From assembly GCA_014529385.2 (NCBI GenBank), contig CM043958.1, forward strand, positions 123,806,817 to 123,870,816: DNA of 64,000 nt. Direction: 5' to 3'. A model generated the notes under the pieces. It made no database searches, was not told the origin of the DNA, and saw only the letters and a program-made list of their open reading frames with translations. This document shows, in pieces, positions 1 through 10,990 of the stretch. The DNA is from Adiantum capillus-veneris (taxonomy: Eukaryota; Streptophyta; Polypodiopsida; Polypodiales; Pteridaceae). The position numbers and the translations under genes were made by a program. Every line of letters begins with the position of its first letter. Within the stretch, counting starts at the first letter, position 1.

Positions 1-2
1 TC

Positions 3-393
3 AAAAAAGGGGACTTAGTTTTAGTCTATTCCCTTAAGCAACACATTCCCAAGTTTAAGAAAAAGAAAAACGGACCGTTTATCATTGAAGATGTATCTCC
101 AAGTGGAGCAGTCCATCCTAGGTGGTGAACCAATGGCTAATTGGATTAGTGGATGTCGTTTAAAGAAGTACAATTTGCCACTAACCAATGAATTGCTAGA
201 AAGAATGCATGCAGCTAAGCAAAGAAAGATAAAACGACAACAGGTTATTGATGAAGCCCAAGAAGAAGCTTGGCTTCAGATACTCAAAAGGAAAGCTGCT
301 CTCAAGAATCAACAAATACCTATTTCCATCAACACTCTGAAACCAGATGACCGACAATGGGAATTGCAGAAAGATGCATTGTCAAACAGATGA
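3..393 (+). pseudogene. pol: Ty3-type integrase C-terminal fragment
   Basis: Frame 3 from the window start reads a Lys-rich segment with KKGDLVLVYSL and NGPFIIEDVSPSGAV, the usual integrase C-terminal pattern (K..DLVL, GPF.I..V...GAV). The frame shifts by one near position 115-125 and continues as NWISGCRLKKYN, like the ING.RLKKY segment of plant Ty3/gypsy integrases. A Lys/Gln/Glu-rich helix-forming stretch follows to 393. The catalytic core lies upstream of the window. No chromodomain is seen here, unlike the other elements in the window. Decayed; family assignment is moderately secure. Confidence 0.6.
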
Positions 394-868
394 TGAATGG
401 TTAGATGGAATGGACCTTTGCATCAAAGTACAGCTAAACAATCATAGCACAAATGCATTGGTCGATACAGGAGCTTAAGTAAATGCAGTTAGTTATTCTA
501 CGTACAAGAAAACAACAAGTCAGTCTTTGACAGCAGGAATAGCAACTATTAAAGGATGTAACAAGAACCCAACACCAACATTGGGAGTAGTCAACTTGAA
601 TGTGATAGTACATGGATGTTCATGTCCTCATTAGTTTGTATGCTTACCAGATGAACACATGAATGAGACAATGATTCTTAGAATCCCATGGATGCGGACT
701 TACAAGGTAGTACCAGATTGGGATACCAATCAACTCAAGCTATCACCTAAAGGTGGGCAACTCATCGTTCCAATTGCACCAAGCAAAGAGGAATGGAAAG
801 TAGGTACCATCAGAGCAAACCATGAAGCAATCAATCTTCTCCATTCGACAGGAAAATGCTACAAGTAG
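380..868 (+). pseudogene. retroviral-type aspartic protease remnant
   Basis: One frame from 380 to 868 reads an aspartic-protease-like domain. NALVDTGA at about 449-475 holds the catalytic D-T-G, VNAVSYSTYK follows, and about 65 codons later ILRIPWMRTYKV matches the conserved I-L-G-I-P-W segment of retrotransposon proteases. There are two in-frame stops, TAA at 476-478 directly after DTGA and TAG at 632-634, so it is dead. It directly follows the integrase C-terminal segment, overlapping it by about 14 nt in another frame, with no LTR or primer site between. That is the reverse of the usual PR-RT-RH-IN order. Confidence 0.6.
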
Positions 869-1475
869 CATGCAAGGAGTCAGGAAAATTTGGGTACCAA
901 AAGCACAGCTTAAGGAAAAAACGATTCAAATCTAGGTGCCCAAAACATCATCTATTGTACCGAAGATGGTTCCAAGATTCAAAACACAGAGAGGAGCATC
1001 TCTGAGCAAGAAACCTAACACAAAATGGATTTGGAAGAAAAAGGAGCACTTATCTTCTTTGCAAACTGTAAAAACGATCAAGCAATGGAGGGTTAAGTCT
1101 CAGAAGACTCAACCACACCATTCCGATCAAGTAAAACCAAGATATCAATGGCGGGTAAAAGCTCGACAACAATCACTAGTGATACCAACAGCTTAGGAAA
1201 TCAGCATGCCAAAGCATCCTGATGGTACAATCAAGCAAAGAGCACACAAGCTACAAGATTTGCTCTTTGGAAGACATCATCAGAAAACCTCGACATCAGA
1301 AACCCTTGAGTTAATTACTCAAGACCCAACTCTTGCACAGTATAATGGTTTTAATTGCATTGATCTTCAAAGCATGGTAGAGCCAACCAAGGCTATGCAT
1401 AGACACGATTGTTCAACCCATGCACACAGTCGTCTCGGAGTACGCCATCTAAGAGGGGTGGAAGGGAACTAAAGG
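869..1475 (+). pseudogene. Trp/Lys-repeat tail after the protease remnant
   Basis: Downstream of the protease remnant the translation holds spaced Trp/Lys motifs: KIWVPK (about 885), I-stop-VPK (about 930), KWIWKKK (about 1030), KQWRVK (about 1080) and YQWRVK (about 1146). The spacing is 15-50 residues and the frames are broken by stops. A last short open stretch (1206-1472) has a plain composition and no recognised domain. It is probably the linker or tail of the same decayed element. No function can be assigned. Confidence 0.35.
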
Positions 1476-2536
1476 GAACTAAGTAATTAAGGGCAATGTT
1501 TGAAGAGGGAAGAAAAAAGTTTGATGTTAACGTGTGATTTTTTGCAAAATTACCTAACAATGCCCTTACAAATCATCAACAGGGAAAATTTAACTTAATA
1601 TCTCCCCGATGAGTGTAAATAGTGTATATACTATTAGAAAATCATCAAAAAAATAGTCCTTTTTATTATTTTTCTTGATATTGAGACTTAAAAATGGAGA
1701 AGCCAACAAAAACCAATAAATCTGTGTTTTTCAATGGATTTTTCTAATTATTGGATTTTCACTTTGCTTTTTTAGCGCATTTTGTTATTTTCTTTGATTT
1801 TTTCAATGAACAGGTCAAAATTTAATAATAAATAGCAAATGAGCTCATATGAAAAAAATGAAGATACGTTGATGATCAGATAGACAAGGTGCACAGACAC
1901 AAAAAATTTCAATCAAATCGGCAGAGAGAAGCGGGAAGCCTAAATTAGCCGGCTAGACCTACTTTTGCATAATTCTTGTACAATGAGCTATAGGAATCCG
2001 ATTGGGGAAATTTTCGAGTCTAACATAGATTTCACGGCCTAGTAGGAGTAACAGGGGAATTTGGGGAATAATGGTTTGGGGAGTCCGAGTATAGATATCC
2101 AAGTTAGGCTAAAATCACCTCATTTCCACTTGTCGCCTTTGGAGAGAGACCTTTTCGACCTTCTTTGCGCGCATTTTCTGGAGTCCACAAATGCTTGTTT
2201 TCAGCATCGTCTCACACGAGACATGAGGGGTAAGTTCTATACTTATCAATGATCCATTCTGTACGGCCGGTAGCTAGTCTAAACCCCAAGAAAAAACCCT
2301 AGAATCCGAGCAGTGTACGAAGACCTACGACCAAAAATTGACCATAGCGGCCTGTCAGCTCATCCAAATCATACGAGACTTGAATTGCGGCATGCCCCAA
2401 CTTTAATAAAACACTTCTATATCACTATTTGACCATTCGGCAGGGGTTGAGGGGGATCCCAAGTAGAAAATCTAGGTTTTTGACAGATGCCAGAATTGGA
2501 AAAAGATTCACATATGACACATATGATGCCAAGCGG

Positions 2537-2538
<2 letters not shown>
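1476..2538. other. AT-rich non-coding stretch
   Basis: No coding pattern, LTR or RNA gene was seen on either strand. Only short random open stretches occur. It may include the decayed 3' end of the retroelement at 1-1475, but no LTR boundary could be placed. Confidence 0.4.

Positions 2539-2596
<58 letters not shown>
2539..2596. repeat. (GA)29 microsatellite
   Basis: Uninterrupted GA dinucleotides over about 58 bp, preceded by a short G run. The Arg-Glu or Ser-Leu reading frames through it are artefacts. Confidence 0.95.
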
Positions 2597-2601
<5 letters not shown>

Positions 2602-3767
2602 TATAACATAATTTTTAATCAATTTCTTTTATTTATGATGAGATGAATCAATCATTTTTGTGCATCACCAACTTATGCAGCACAATCATTACATATAGAT
2701 CATTGGTTTCTTCGGTATAGTGTAGATCGTCCATTGAATCTGTACAATTGAGGACAATTGCTTTTAAACTTGGCGGTATCTTATGAAAAGGAAAATTAAA
2801 AATTATGTTTTATTTTTTATTGCACTTCGTATATGTTGTTGGTGAGAAACAAGATCTATTGTTGGGAGATGAATAGATGTGAATACATGGACTCATTCAT
2901 TATATGCAATCTCTATATCTAAATAAAGAGCAAACCCTATTTAGCTCTTAGGTAGTAGAAAACCACTCTTAAACTATGCAAATTATTTTAAATTTAAATT
3001 AGTTTTTTCTAATGTGAAGTGAAATGTACCTCTCTTTTCAGCTTGTTTTTTGAGTTAACTAAATAAGGTAAATTTATGCACAAGGGAGGAGTCCACTTGT
3101 TTTTGGGGGTATATTGGACCCAATCTTTGTGCATCGTCTTCTTTGTTTCAAAATCTGGGCGTGTTTTCTATGCATAATTGTTTTTTGTATGTATATCGGT
3201 GCACGTAATGGAGGAGGAGGACTGAGGACAACATGCATAGAAAGGAATCTTGTAATGCAATTAATTTCTTTAGTATCAAGCAAGTATAGTAAAGCATATC
3301 TAGCATAACCAATCAAAAATTCAAAGTTAAAAAATTTCCAAAAATAAATACCTTATAAGTGAGCATCTTCACCCTTTCAACAGATAGAATTTGTCCTCAA
3401 ATCCAGCAACACTATGTACAGGTGGAGATCAATGGGCCACCTAAGTCCTTGCCTTCACTTACAATAACACCTCCAATAATAGCATGTTGTAGTACCAAAG
3501 TTGGGACAACACAATCATGTGAAAGCTAAGGGCCAATGATACATGTCAATAAGAGGGTGCCACAATCTTCACAGTCAGAGAGGGCACTCTAAAGCGGTAG
3601 CGTGTGTAGGAACAAGTTGCTTTGATTTTGTCACAAATTTGTGGCTCTCATATAACCACATTGTTGGGATGAGCATGTCTGCTATGAGAAAACCACCGGA
3701 GAGGAGGACATTTTTTCCCTTTTTCTAGTGAATGCAAAGCAACACTATCTCTTTAAATGACATAATG
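2597..3767. other. AT-rich non-coding stretch
   Basis: No domain, RNA gene or repeat was recognised. It lies between the GA tract and a decayed PPR fragment. Any host-gene remnant here is too decayed to read. Confidence 0.35.
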
Positions 3768-4145
3768 TATGCTTGCACAAAGCTATGTAGCTAGAGTATG
3801 TAAATGCTTGGTGAGATTCTTAGTCAAGAGTTCTTGGGAAAATAACATGTATGCCAAGTGTGGTAATTGTGCAAAACACAAAAATTCCTTGACAAGATTC
3901 CTATTAAAAATGTGGTCTCTTAGAGTGCATTGATTACACGATCTTCTCCAAAAGGAAGAGACATGCACATATGGACTCTTTTAGTAGGGTGGAAAGTGAT
4001 AGTTGAAATGGAAAAATAGAGCAACCAAAAAGATTTGGGTTGTTTTCAAGCGGTGCAATGTGAATCTCTCTATTGAGATCTAGTCATGTATACTTGCATC
4101 CCAAAGGCATGTGGCATTACACATGAAGCTGACATAGCTTGACGC
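3768..4145 (+). pseudogene. decayed PPR (PLS-type) gene fragment 1
   Basis: Broken frames read pieces typical of plant PPR proteins: YACTKLCS then GEILSQEFLGK (3768-3842), MYAKCGN (3848-3868), DKIPIKNVVS followed by a stop where Trp is expected and then SALITRSSPKG (3891-3955), and YTCIPKACGITHEAD (about 4090-4134). These match the MYAKCG, KNVVSW-ALI and LKACG landmarks of PLS-class PPR repeats, which bind organelle RNA. Several stops and frameshifts make it a pseudogene. Fragments with the same landmarks occur at 9040 and 31015 on the same strand. Confidence 0.6.
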
Positions 4146-6926
4146 AATTATAATTAGTCAAAGGTTCTTCGAAAAAGACATTCTTATTGGTAAGACTTTA
4201 GTTGCCATGTATGAGTGTGTGATACCTAATATTGTGACATATATGAGCTCCTTGTCCAAGATTTTGTGACATGTATGTGCTTCCTATCCAAGATGCCATC
4301 TCTTGCACAAGGGTAGGGTAACACATATTTTTCTTGTGTTCTATAAGTGTGTTGGTGGGTGTCAACACGTGCAACCAAGCAAGTAGGATGGCTGCTAATT
4401 TTTTAATTGACTGTATGCTTTTGGCTTCATTAAGAGTTCCATTTTGTATATGGTATGGTAGGATGGGCTTAACTTGTGCATATTGTATAAGAGCTTGGAG
4501 TGACTAATGCAAACTAGAGAGAGTAGCTTAGCCTTGAGCTTCAAACTTGTGCTCAAAGCTAGACTTTTGTGTGTATACCTAGTTATGCAGTTCTTGAGTT
4601 TTCAATGCTCTTGTTAACTCGTGATTTTAATCATTTTTCTTTTATCATAGTCAATATTGTTTCACTTATCTTTTAATGTATTTATGGAGTAGATTAATTT
4701 CATCATTCTTGATTAGAGTGCTAATCACTCTTGCTCAAATTCTCAACTCTTAATCATGTCATGAGTACTTTCGATTAGTGTTTTGTATATTTGGTTAACT
4801 TGGTTACTGAGTGTGTGGTGCATTATTGACTTTGTAATTATGTGTGCATGTTCCTAATTGTGTGCTTGTGTTGTGATAGGTTTTATTGTGTTTACACAGC
4901 CTTAAACATTTTTCACACATGTGTGTTTGGTTTTGTTTTAGCATTTTGAATGCCATTGAATGGTTAGTGGCATCCAACATTGGTGTAATTAGTGTGGGCA
5001 TGTCATTATCATTTTTCTTATGTGTGTTTGCTTAAGATTTGTGTGGTTTTAAGAGGCTTGGCATGCTGGATTCTATTGCCACAATGTGTGTGTAAGTTGT
5101 TAATGAGTGATGTTTAAAAGAAAATTAGGGGTAGTCAAGCCATGGATTCACTCTATTCTTATTAGTTTAGTACTTTCGTGAATCCTCTTATCAACACATT
5201 TAATGAAAACTCTTACATTTCTTGTGTGATACATCCAAGCCCTAACCGGGCAATTACGTTATGTCGGTTCATTGTATGTGGATTTGGCATATGCTATGTG
5301 ACATCCCAACATGGCGCTGTTGTCGAGAACTCTCTTCAAGATGCAATCATCTATGTTTGCAAATAGAATGCTTGGGACCACCATGAAAGCTTTGACCTCA
5401 ATAAAATTATTTCATGAAAGAATTGCTGACAGACAATATAATGCATAAAGTATGCATCATCAAAGTGTTGGCAATTTAGGTTTGTCATCTCATTCTTGAT
5501 TCACATGTGTATGTAGTAGGAACCCAACTAACACAATTTAAGTTCTTTATAAATTTTGGGGAGACATTGTGCTAACTCTCCCACATACTTTTGTATGGCA
5601 CTCATTTTGTGCACTTTTTCCTTGAAAGATTTTGATAAATTTTCATAGTATGATTACTTTAACTTGTGCTTTGCTTTTTGGCCTGGCCAAAGGGATAAGG
5701 CCTTAGTGAGGCCTCCCCTTTTTGCTAATGGAAATGGAGAGGGTTTTTTTTTTGTTGAAATTGATTAGTTTTTTAATTGGTGCATGAAGTTAGTGGTCAT
5801 TTATTTCATTGGTTGGTTGGGATAGAAACCTAGATAAAAGCCAATGAAGAGATTTCTTTGGTGATTGAGATCTTGAAGATATCTATCTCCATCTTTCTAT
5901 TAATTAAAAAGACAAGATTTTGATTCAATTTGCAGCCACTAGATCACCCTTCCCTTCCTCTTCTACCAGGCACTCTGACTCTCAGTTCCCAACCCACACA
6001 CTTGTTGATGTCACGTTGCCTTGTGGCGCTGCCCCTTGAACAATATTGCCAACATGGCGCTAGCCCTTGAGAAGCGGGCTACCACCCTCGAATAGCGCAC
6101 AATGTACTGCATCATAGAACAACGCTTTGAAGCAACAACATGTGCCGTAAGAGACTCTACATAGGTTAGGGTGACCCCTCACCCTGCAGCCTTGAGCAAC
6201 AGGTCCTCGAGGTGCAGTCCAGAGTCCAATTCCATAATGGAGGGAGGTGATGCGTTGATTGTTTGCAACTAGAGAGCACCAAATATACTGCTTTCCTACA
6301 ACTCGAGATCCCTTCCTCTACCTCCCATGTATATTGCCCATGTCATCCTCCCAAGTTCTTGCTCTCTTTCGAGCCTAGAACGGAGATTTCGTTTGCCTAC
6401 CCAACCTCGGCCTATGCATGTTGACTCCACACGCTCTTCGGCCCAAGAATAGTTGCCCTTGTAATTGCTTACCACGTGCCCCCTCTTTAGCCAATTTCAT
6501 CAACTCCCACTTCCCTAGGCCCTTTCTCCTCAGGCCTGTGTCACACTAGGGCAAGCAAAAGCGTCCCATGCTGAGATGGAGAAAGTATATTGGTTGGGGC
6601 AAAAAGTGAAACATGGCCGGGAGACCTTATCAGAGGAGCGGCCTTGCATGCCCGCCCAAGTTTCTAAAGGTGCGACCATTTGACAAAAGGGACGGCATGA
6701 AAGCACATGACACAATTTGAACTTGCATTGCCTACCTACCTGATCTCTCTCTCTCAATTGCCTAAGGGAGCATCTCTGCTGAACAGGTGGCCACTTTCTG
6801 CCTCTGCTCTCTTTTGAGCTTTCAACCGAGACTTGCCTCTGCCTGCTCAATCTCTTTCATCCACTCCCAGCCTTTGCATGGCCTCTCTCTCTTGGGATAG
6901 TTTCTCACGTTAAAAGTTTTCTTCTC

Positions 6927-6930
<4 letters not shown>
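4146..6930. other. non-coding stretch with one dispersed repeat
   Basis: AT-rich to about 5900, then more GC-balanced. No convincing gene was seen. Positions 5548-5620 resemble 30556-30628 (a shared TTTTGGGGAGACA start, then ACTCTCC, CATACTTTTGT and TGGCACT). The short frames at 6060-6180 and 6530-6850 have no recognised motif. Confidence 0.35.

Positions 6931-7000
<70 letters not shown>
6931..7000. repeat. (GT)35 microsatellite
   Basis: A perfect GT run of about 70 bp, long enough to favour Z-DNA or slippage. Confidence 0.95.
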
Positions 7001-7002
<2 letters not shown>

Positions 7003-7064
7003 TTTGCAAGGCAATGGTGGGTAACTCTCTAAAGAAGGCAAGGAGGGTCTCAACACGATCATTT

Positions 7065-7092
7065 GTGCGTGTGTGTGTGTGTGTGTGTGTGT
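7065..7092. repeat. (GT)n microsatellite, second tract
   Basis: About 14 GT units with one C interruption at the left edge, 65 bp downstream of the longer GT tract. Confidence 0.9.
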
Positions 7093-7747
7093 AGGGATTG
7101 TTCCTACACTTTATAATTACTTCTCTTCTTCTCTCTCTGCCTCCATGTGTGGATTGTTCATGTGGCATTACCAATTATGTACTTTTTGTCTCTCTCTAAA
7201 AGAATGGATCTTGCAGCATTTCAAGGTCTTTTCTTCTTCTTGTATCTTTGGAGGGAAAGGACTGTAAGTTGGTGGCAAATCTTCCATCTGCCCCCTTAAC
7301 TTTCCTTGGAATTTCAAAGAGACTAGGAGTTCCTCTTTACATGGAGTTTGACCGGATTCTCTATCCATTCCCGACTCTATCCTTCTCTAAGCACCCTTAA
7401 CTTAAATCTTTTGGATGTTGAGAGTCCACTGCTAACTTCTCTTTTGATGCCCCTTGATTCAAGCAGCATCTACCTTCTTGCACTTCGTCTTGCCCACTCC
7501 ATTTTTGCCTTTGTCCTACTTGCACATTGTGTTGTTCACTCCATATTGTGCTTCAAGGTGCTGATACATTGTAGCAGTGACTCAAAATGCTTATGAGTTT
7601 GGTGACAAAAAATGTCCTCGGCTCGGTGAAGTAAAGCCAAGATTGATTCATCTCAGCGACACGATTCCCTTCAAATCTCAAAAAGGTAGAAGTTTCACTC
7701 CACCAACCGCACCAAAACATCAAGCTAGTTGGCATAGCCTAGATAAA

Positions 7748-7779
<32 letters not shown>

Positions 7780-9039
7780 CCCCCTCTCTCGATTGTGTGG
7801 CAAAAAAGAAAGGCAATGAGCTCCATCATATGGAGTGGCTTATAGGAGGTGGATAGGGATATTCCTTTGGCTGAATGCATGCATGAGGTGCTGTAGTCCA
7901 AGAATATCATATGGCAAGCATGGGCATGCAGGTTTTTGGGCTTTTGAGCCCTTGTAAATTGGTAAAGACACTACAAAGGGGAAGGTTAAGGTACATGGGT
8001 TGTGGCATACTTATCACAAGCTCTAGGAGCAAGTTGTATAGATAATGCAACCATGCTAGCATTGGCGAGAAGTGGAGCCTTTAGCAATTTCAGAGTAGGC
8101 TATGCGAGGCTCATAAGTTCAAAGGAGATGAATCAAGGAGAAGCGATGATAGAATGTAAAAAACTTCACAGTGGCACGGTTTGGGCTCATCAAGCTGACA
8201 AGGATCCACAATACATCATGCATTGAAAATTGTACAATGCCCCCCCCCCCCCCTTCCCCTTTTCTCACACTTGCAAGCATATCACTTTTTCATGGATCAT
8301 ATCTACTATTCAACAAGAGCTTCTAATTTTATGTGAACCATTGTTGGTTGTTCATCTTTAGTAGATCGGAGCTCAACCATAGGATGACAAGATTTCTACT
8401 CTTTAGTTGTACCAAGCTTTTGGTTTTAGTAGATTACAATATGTTGCTTATAATGGTCCTCAATGCAAGCCTCAAGGCTATCCTCCAAATGCACCCAAGA
8501 TTTCTTCTATAGAAATGGATATTATCTAACTTTCGGTGATGATTATAGAAACATGACAACCAAGCATTTTAGACCTTTGGTCATGCCTTTGCAAGAAATG
8601 ATGTATCAATTCTCTTTCTTACACAAGTACAAAATGCACTTCTCTTTCCTTTGGGTAATTTGTATCACACAACATGGAATATTATGTGCTTGAAAAGAAG
8701 TTTCGACACAACTTACTAGCTAATCAATTCACTCATTACTTACTGACTAACCAATTCACTTTGCACACGTAAAATTCTCCCAATTTTTCTCATGTCTTCA
8801 ATACGCATGCATCACTAATTACTCTTGAAAAGAAACTCTGGCTCCAAAATTTGCACAAATCTACTACTAATGGATCTTCATTTCTCCCTCTACTATTATG
8901 TGTACATATGTGCATTCTATTGCTTGAAAAAGAGCTTTCAAAAGCATGCACTTTCATGAAAAGGCATCGCCAAACATATACAAAGCGAGACAACATTTGA
9001 GGAAGAGATAATATTTTGCAAGGGTCTCTTGGATATGGT
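7093..9039. other. non-coding stretch with CT and C tracts
   Basis: No recognisable gene. It contains a (CT)14 tract at 7752-7779 and a C14 run at 8240-8253. The open stretches at 7577-7819 and 8002-8226 have no family features, and the first runs into the CT tract. Confidence 0.35.
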
Positions 9040-9190
9040 TTCTTGCTTCCTCTGCTGAATATTATCTCTTGGATTACACTGATTGCAAAAGCTACCCAAC
9101 AAGGTAGGCTCTAGCTTACTCAACTTCTGTCCAAATTCAATCATCTATGCTTGCATCTTGAAGGTGTGTGGTAGTATGAAAAATGTTGAC
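9040..9190 (+). pseudogene. decayed PPR (PLS-type) gene fragment 2
   Basis: NIISWITLIAKATQQG from 9058 matches the NVVSW-ALIA-YAQ-G segment of PLS-type PPR proteins. A different frame from 9143 reads IYACILKVCGSMKNVDMG and then a stop, matching the CILKACGS…DMG segment. One frameshift and stops separate the pieces. It covers the same landmarks as the fragments at 3768 and 31015. Confidence 0.6.
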
Positions 9191-9232
9191 ATGGGTTAAA
9201 AAGTTCATGAAGATATACATGGCTTCATGTTT

Positions 9233-9236
<4 letters not shown>

Positions 9237-9289
<53 letters not shown>
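9237..9289. repeat. (CT)26 microsatellite
   Basis: A CT run of about 53 bp, followed by a short TTC tract near 9300-9316. Confidence 0.95.
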
Positions 9290-9294
<5 letters not shown>

Positions 9295-9728
9295 CCCACT
9301 TCTTCTTCTTCTTCTTTTTTGCCATTGTAGGTGGTAGTGCCGCCCTCGGTGGGGGGAGTCTCACTCATATCTATATCAAAGTTTAAGAGTGAAGTCCATG
9401 TGGCTATAAAATCCATGTAGCCATGTTGGACCACTCATGTAGGAGCCTACCTAGTCACCACTTTGCTCGATCCACATGAGAGCCTCTTGCTTGTTGCCAA
9501 TAGCCATGCTAGTAGAAGTGTCCAGGTCAGCCCACAAGTGGAGGCTTGCCTGTTCTACCCTCCTACAAAAATAGAGTGGCTGGGGTTATCTTTTGAAATC
9601 GGTGTCAAATCTATCGATGCCATTATTGTTGCATGGAATTTTAATGGTGGAATGGTGAGACCTATACACTCCATCGACTACCCATGGAAGCTTAAGCGGC
9701 ACCTGGGGCTTGGAAGCTTCAGCAACTG
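9290..9728. other. non-coding stretch
   Basis: Nothing recognised. The open stretch that starts at 9463 runs into the next CT tract and has no domain features. Confidence 0.35.

Positions 9729-9766
<38 letters not shown>
9729..9766. repeat. (CT)n microsatellite
   Basis: A CT tract of about 38 bp with one TTT interruption, followed by a short GT run. Confidence 0.9.
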
Positions 9767-9955
9767 ACAACAGTGTGTGTGTGAGCTCGCAATGAAGGCG
9801 ATCATCTTCCGAGGATGAGGAACCATTGATGGTGTGTGTGTTTTTCTCAAATGTAGAAAGAGTGTCAGGCTGAAGATGTAGCTATCAGGATGTATGGGTA
9901 CATGCTACCCTCAGATGCATATATAGAATGGAGAGCTATCGTGTGTGTGGTACAA

Positions 9956-10515
9956 TTGGTGAATATTCCGCTAAGCATACCCTCATTGAGTGGTAACTAA
10001 TCGGGATTGTCAAAGAGCATCGACAAAAACAAAGTTGATGTGTGCTATCTCCATCTTCCGAGAGCAAGTAGCCATGGCCAGGATGCCCATGAACGAGCAA
10101 AAGAAAGAGAAGATGGAAGAAGCAAAAATAGTTGTACTGAAGAGGAAGAAAAGTTGGAAGCGCATTGAGAGGACAATTGAAAGATCATGGTTGGAAGCCC
10201 GTTCAGAGAATTTATCATGTGTAGAGCAACATGCCTCCGTGTTTTGGTGAATATGGCGCCAAGCATACCCTTATTGAGTGAAAACGGACCAGGATTGTCG
10301 AAGAGCATCGGCACAAACAAAGCTAATGTGTGCTATCTCCACCTTCTAAGAGCATGACCACCAAGCCCATGAATGAGCAAAAGAAAGAGAAGATGGAAGA
10401 AGCAAAAATAGCTACAGTGCAGAGGAAGGGGAGTTGGAAGCACATTGAGAGGGAAATTGAAAGATTGTGGTTGGAAGCGTGTTGAGAGAATCTATCACAT
10501 GTAGAGCACCATGCC
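9956..10515 (+). repeat. two-copy tandem duplication of ~275 bp
   Basis: Unit 1 (9956-10235) and unit 2 (10244-10515) align from TTGGTGAATAT to GTAGAGCA. Both encode MNEQKKEKMEEAKI followed by SWK-IER-IER-WLEA, although stops and frameshifts occur elsewhere in each unit. The Lys/Glu/Arg-rich helical segment is the best preserved part. It may be a duplicated exon remnant or part of an unknown repeat. No family was recognised. Confidence 0.7.
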
Positions 10516-10629
10516 ATTGTGTATTACACATTTGAGCACACTCTTCCTTATTCTTACACACAGACACACACATGCGTATCTGTCGCTATTGCAGTCTACT
10601 CATAGAATATCAATTTCTTGGAGGGTGGC

Positions 10630-10651
10630 CCTCTCTCTCTCTCTCTCTCTC

Positions 10652-10692
<41 letters not shown>
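10630..10692. repeat. (CT)n followed by a C40 run
   Basis: CT dinucleotides (10630-10652) pass directly into about 40 consecutive C residues (10653-10692). The length of such a long C homopolymer may be an assembly estimate. Confidence 0.9.
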
Positions 10693-10833
10693 ACCCTCTC
10701 TCCCTTTATTAGATTGCAAAGGTGGTCTTTTTTACTTTCCATTGTTGCTCTCAAGGGCAGGCCTCATAATTTTATCACTTGTTTTCATATCTTCTCAAAG
10801 GAAAGATGTTCAAGTCAAGATGCCAGACATGAG

Positions 10834-10990
10834 AGCGGGCTAGCTTAGTTGGAAGAGAGTTGGACTTGCATCACCAAGGTGGTGGGTTCTACCCCGACTA
10901 AGCGCCCTTGGGGTACCCGGGTACCCGGCTTGATGCACGGTGTTGGTGGAATAAAAATAGCTGACTTGTCAACACTTAAAAAAAAAAGAA
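10834..10990 (+). mobile_element. tRNA-derived SINE candidate
   Basis: The head holds a good RNA polymerase III A box (TAGCTTAGTTGG, 10841-10852) and B box (GGTTCTACCCC, 10885-10895) at tRNA spacing. The acceptor arms do not pair, so this is not a functional tRNA. A short unrelated body follows, with a duplicated GGGTACCC at about 10911-10925, and the copy ends in an A run at 10978-10987. A tRNA-like head, a body and an A tail fit a SINE. A clear target-site duplication was not found. Confidence 0.6.

Noticed and set aside
2425-2622. Arg-Glu and Ser-Leu repeat proteins over CT/GA tracts (also 7725-7910, 9137-9434, 12061-12233, 29987-30418, 34033-34262)
   Set aside because: They are translations of dinucleotide microsatellites with no independent coding features.
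8002-8226. small host gene of 74 codons
   Set aside because: No recognisable motif, no conservation evidence and no splice context; a chance open stretch is equally likely.
10653-10692. biologically meaningful C40 tract
   Set aside because: Long C homopolymers are error-prone in sequencing, so the length cannot be trusted.
10834-10906. functional tRNA gene
   Set aside because: A and B boxes are good, but the acceptor stem does not pair and the anticodon stem needs a 10-nt loop; SINE head is the better reading.
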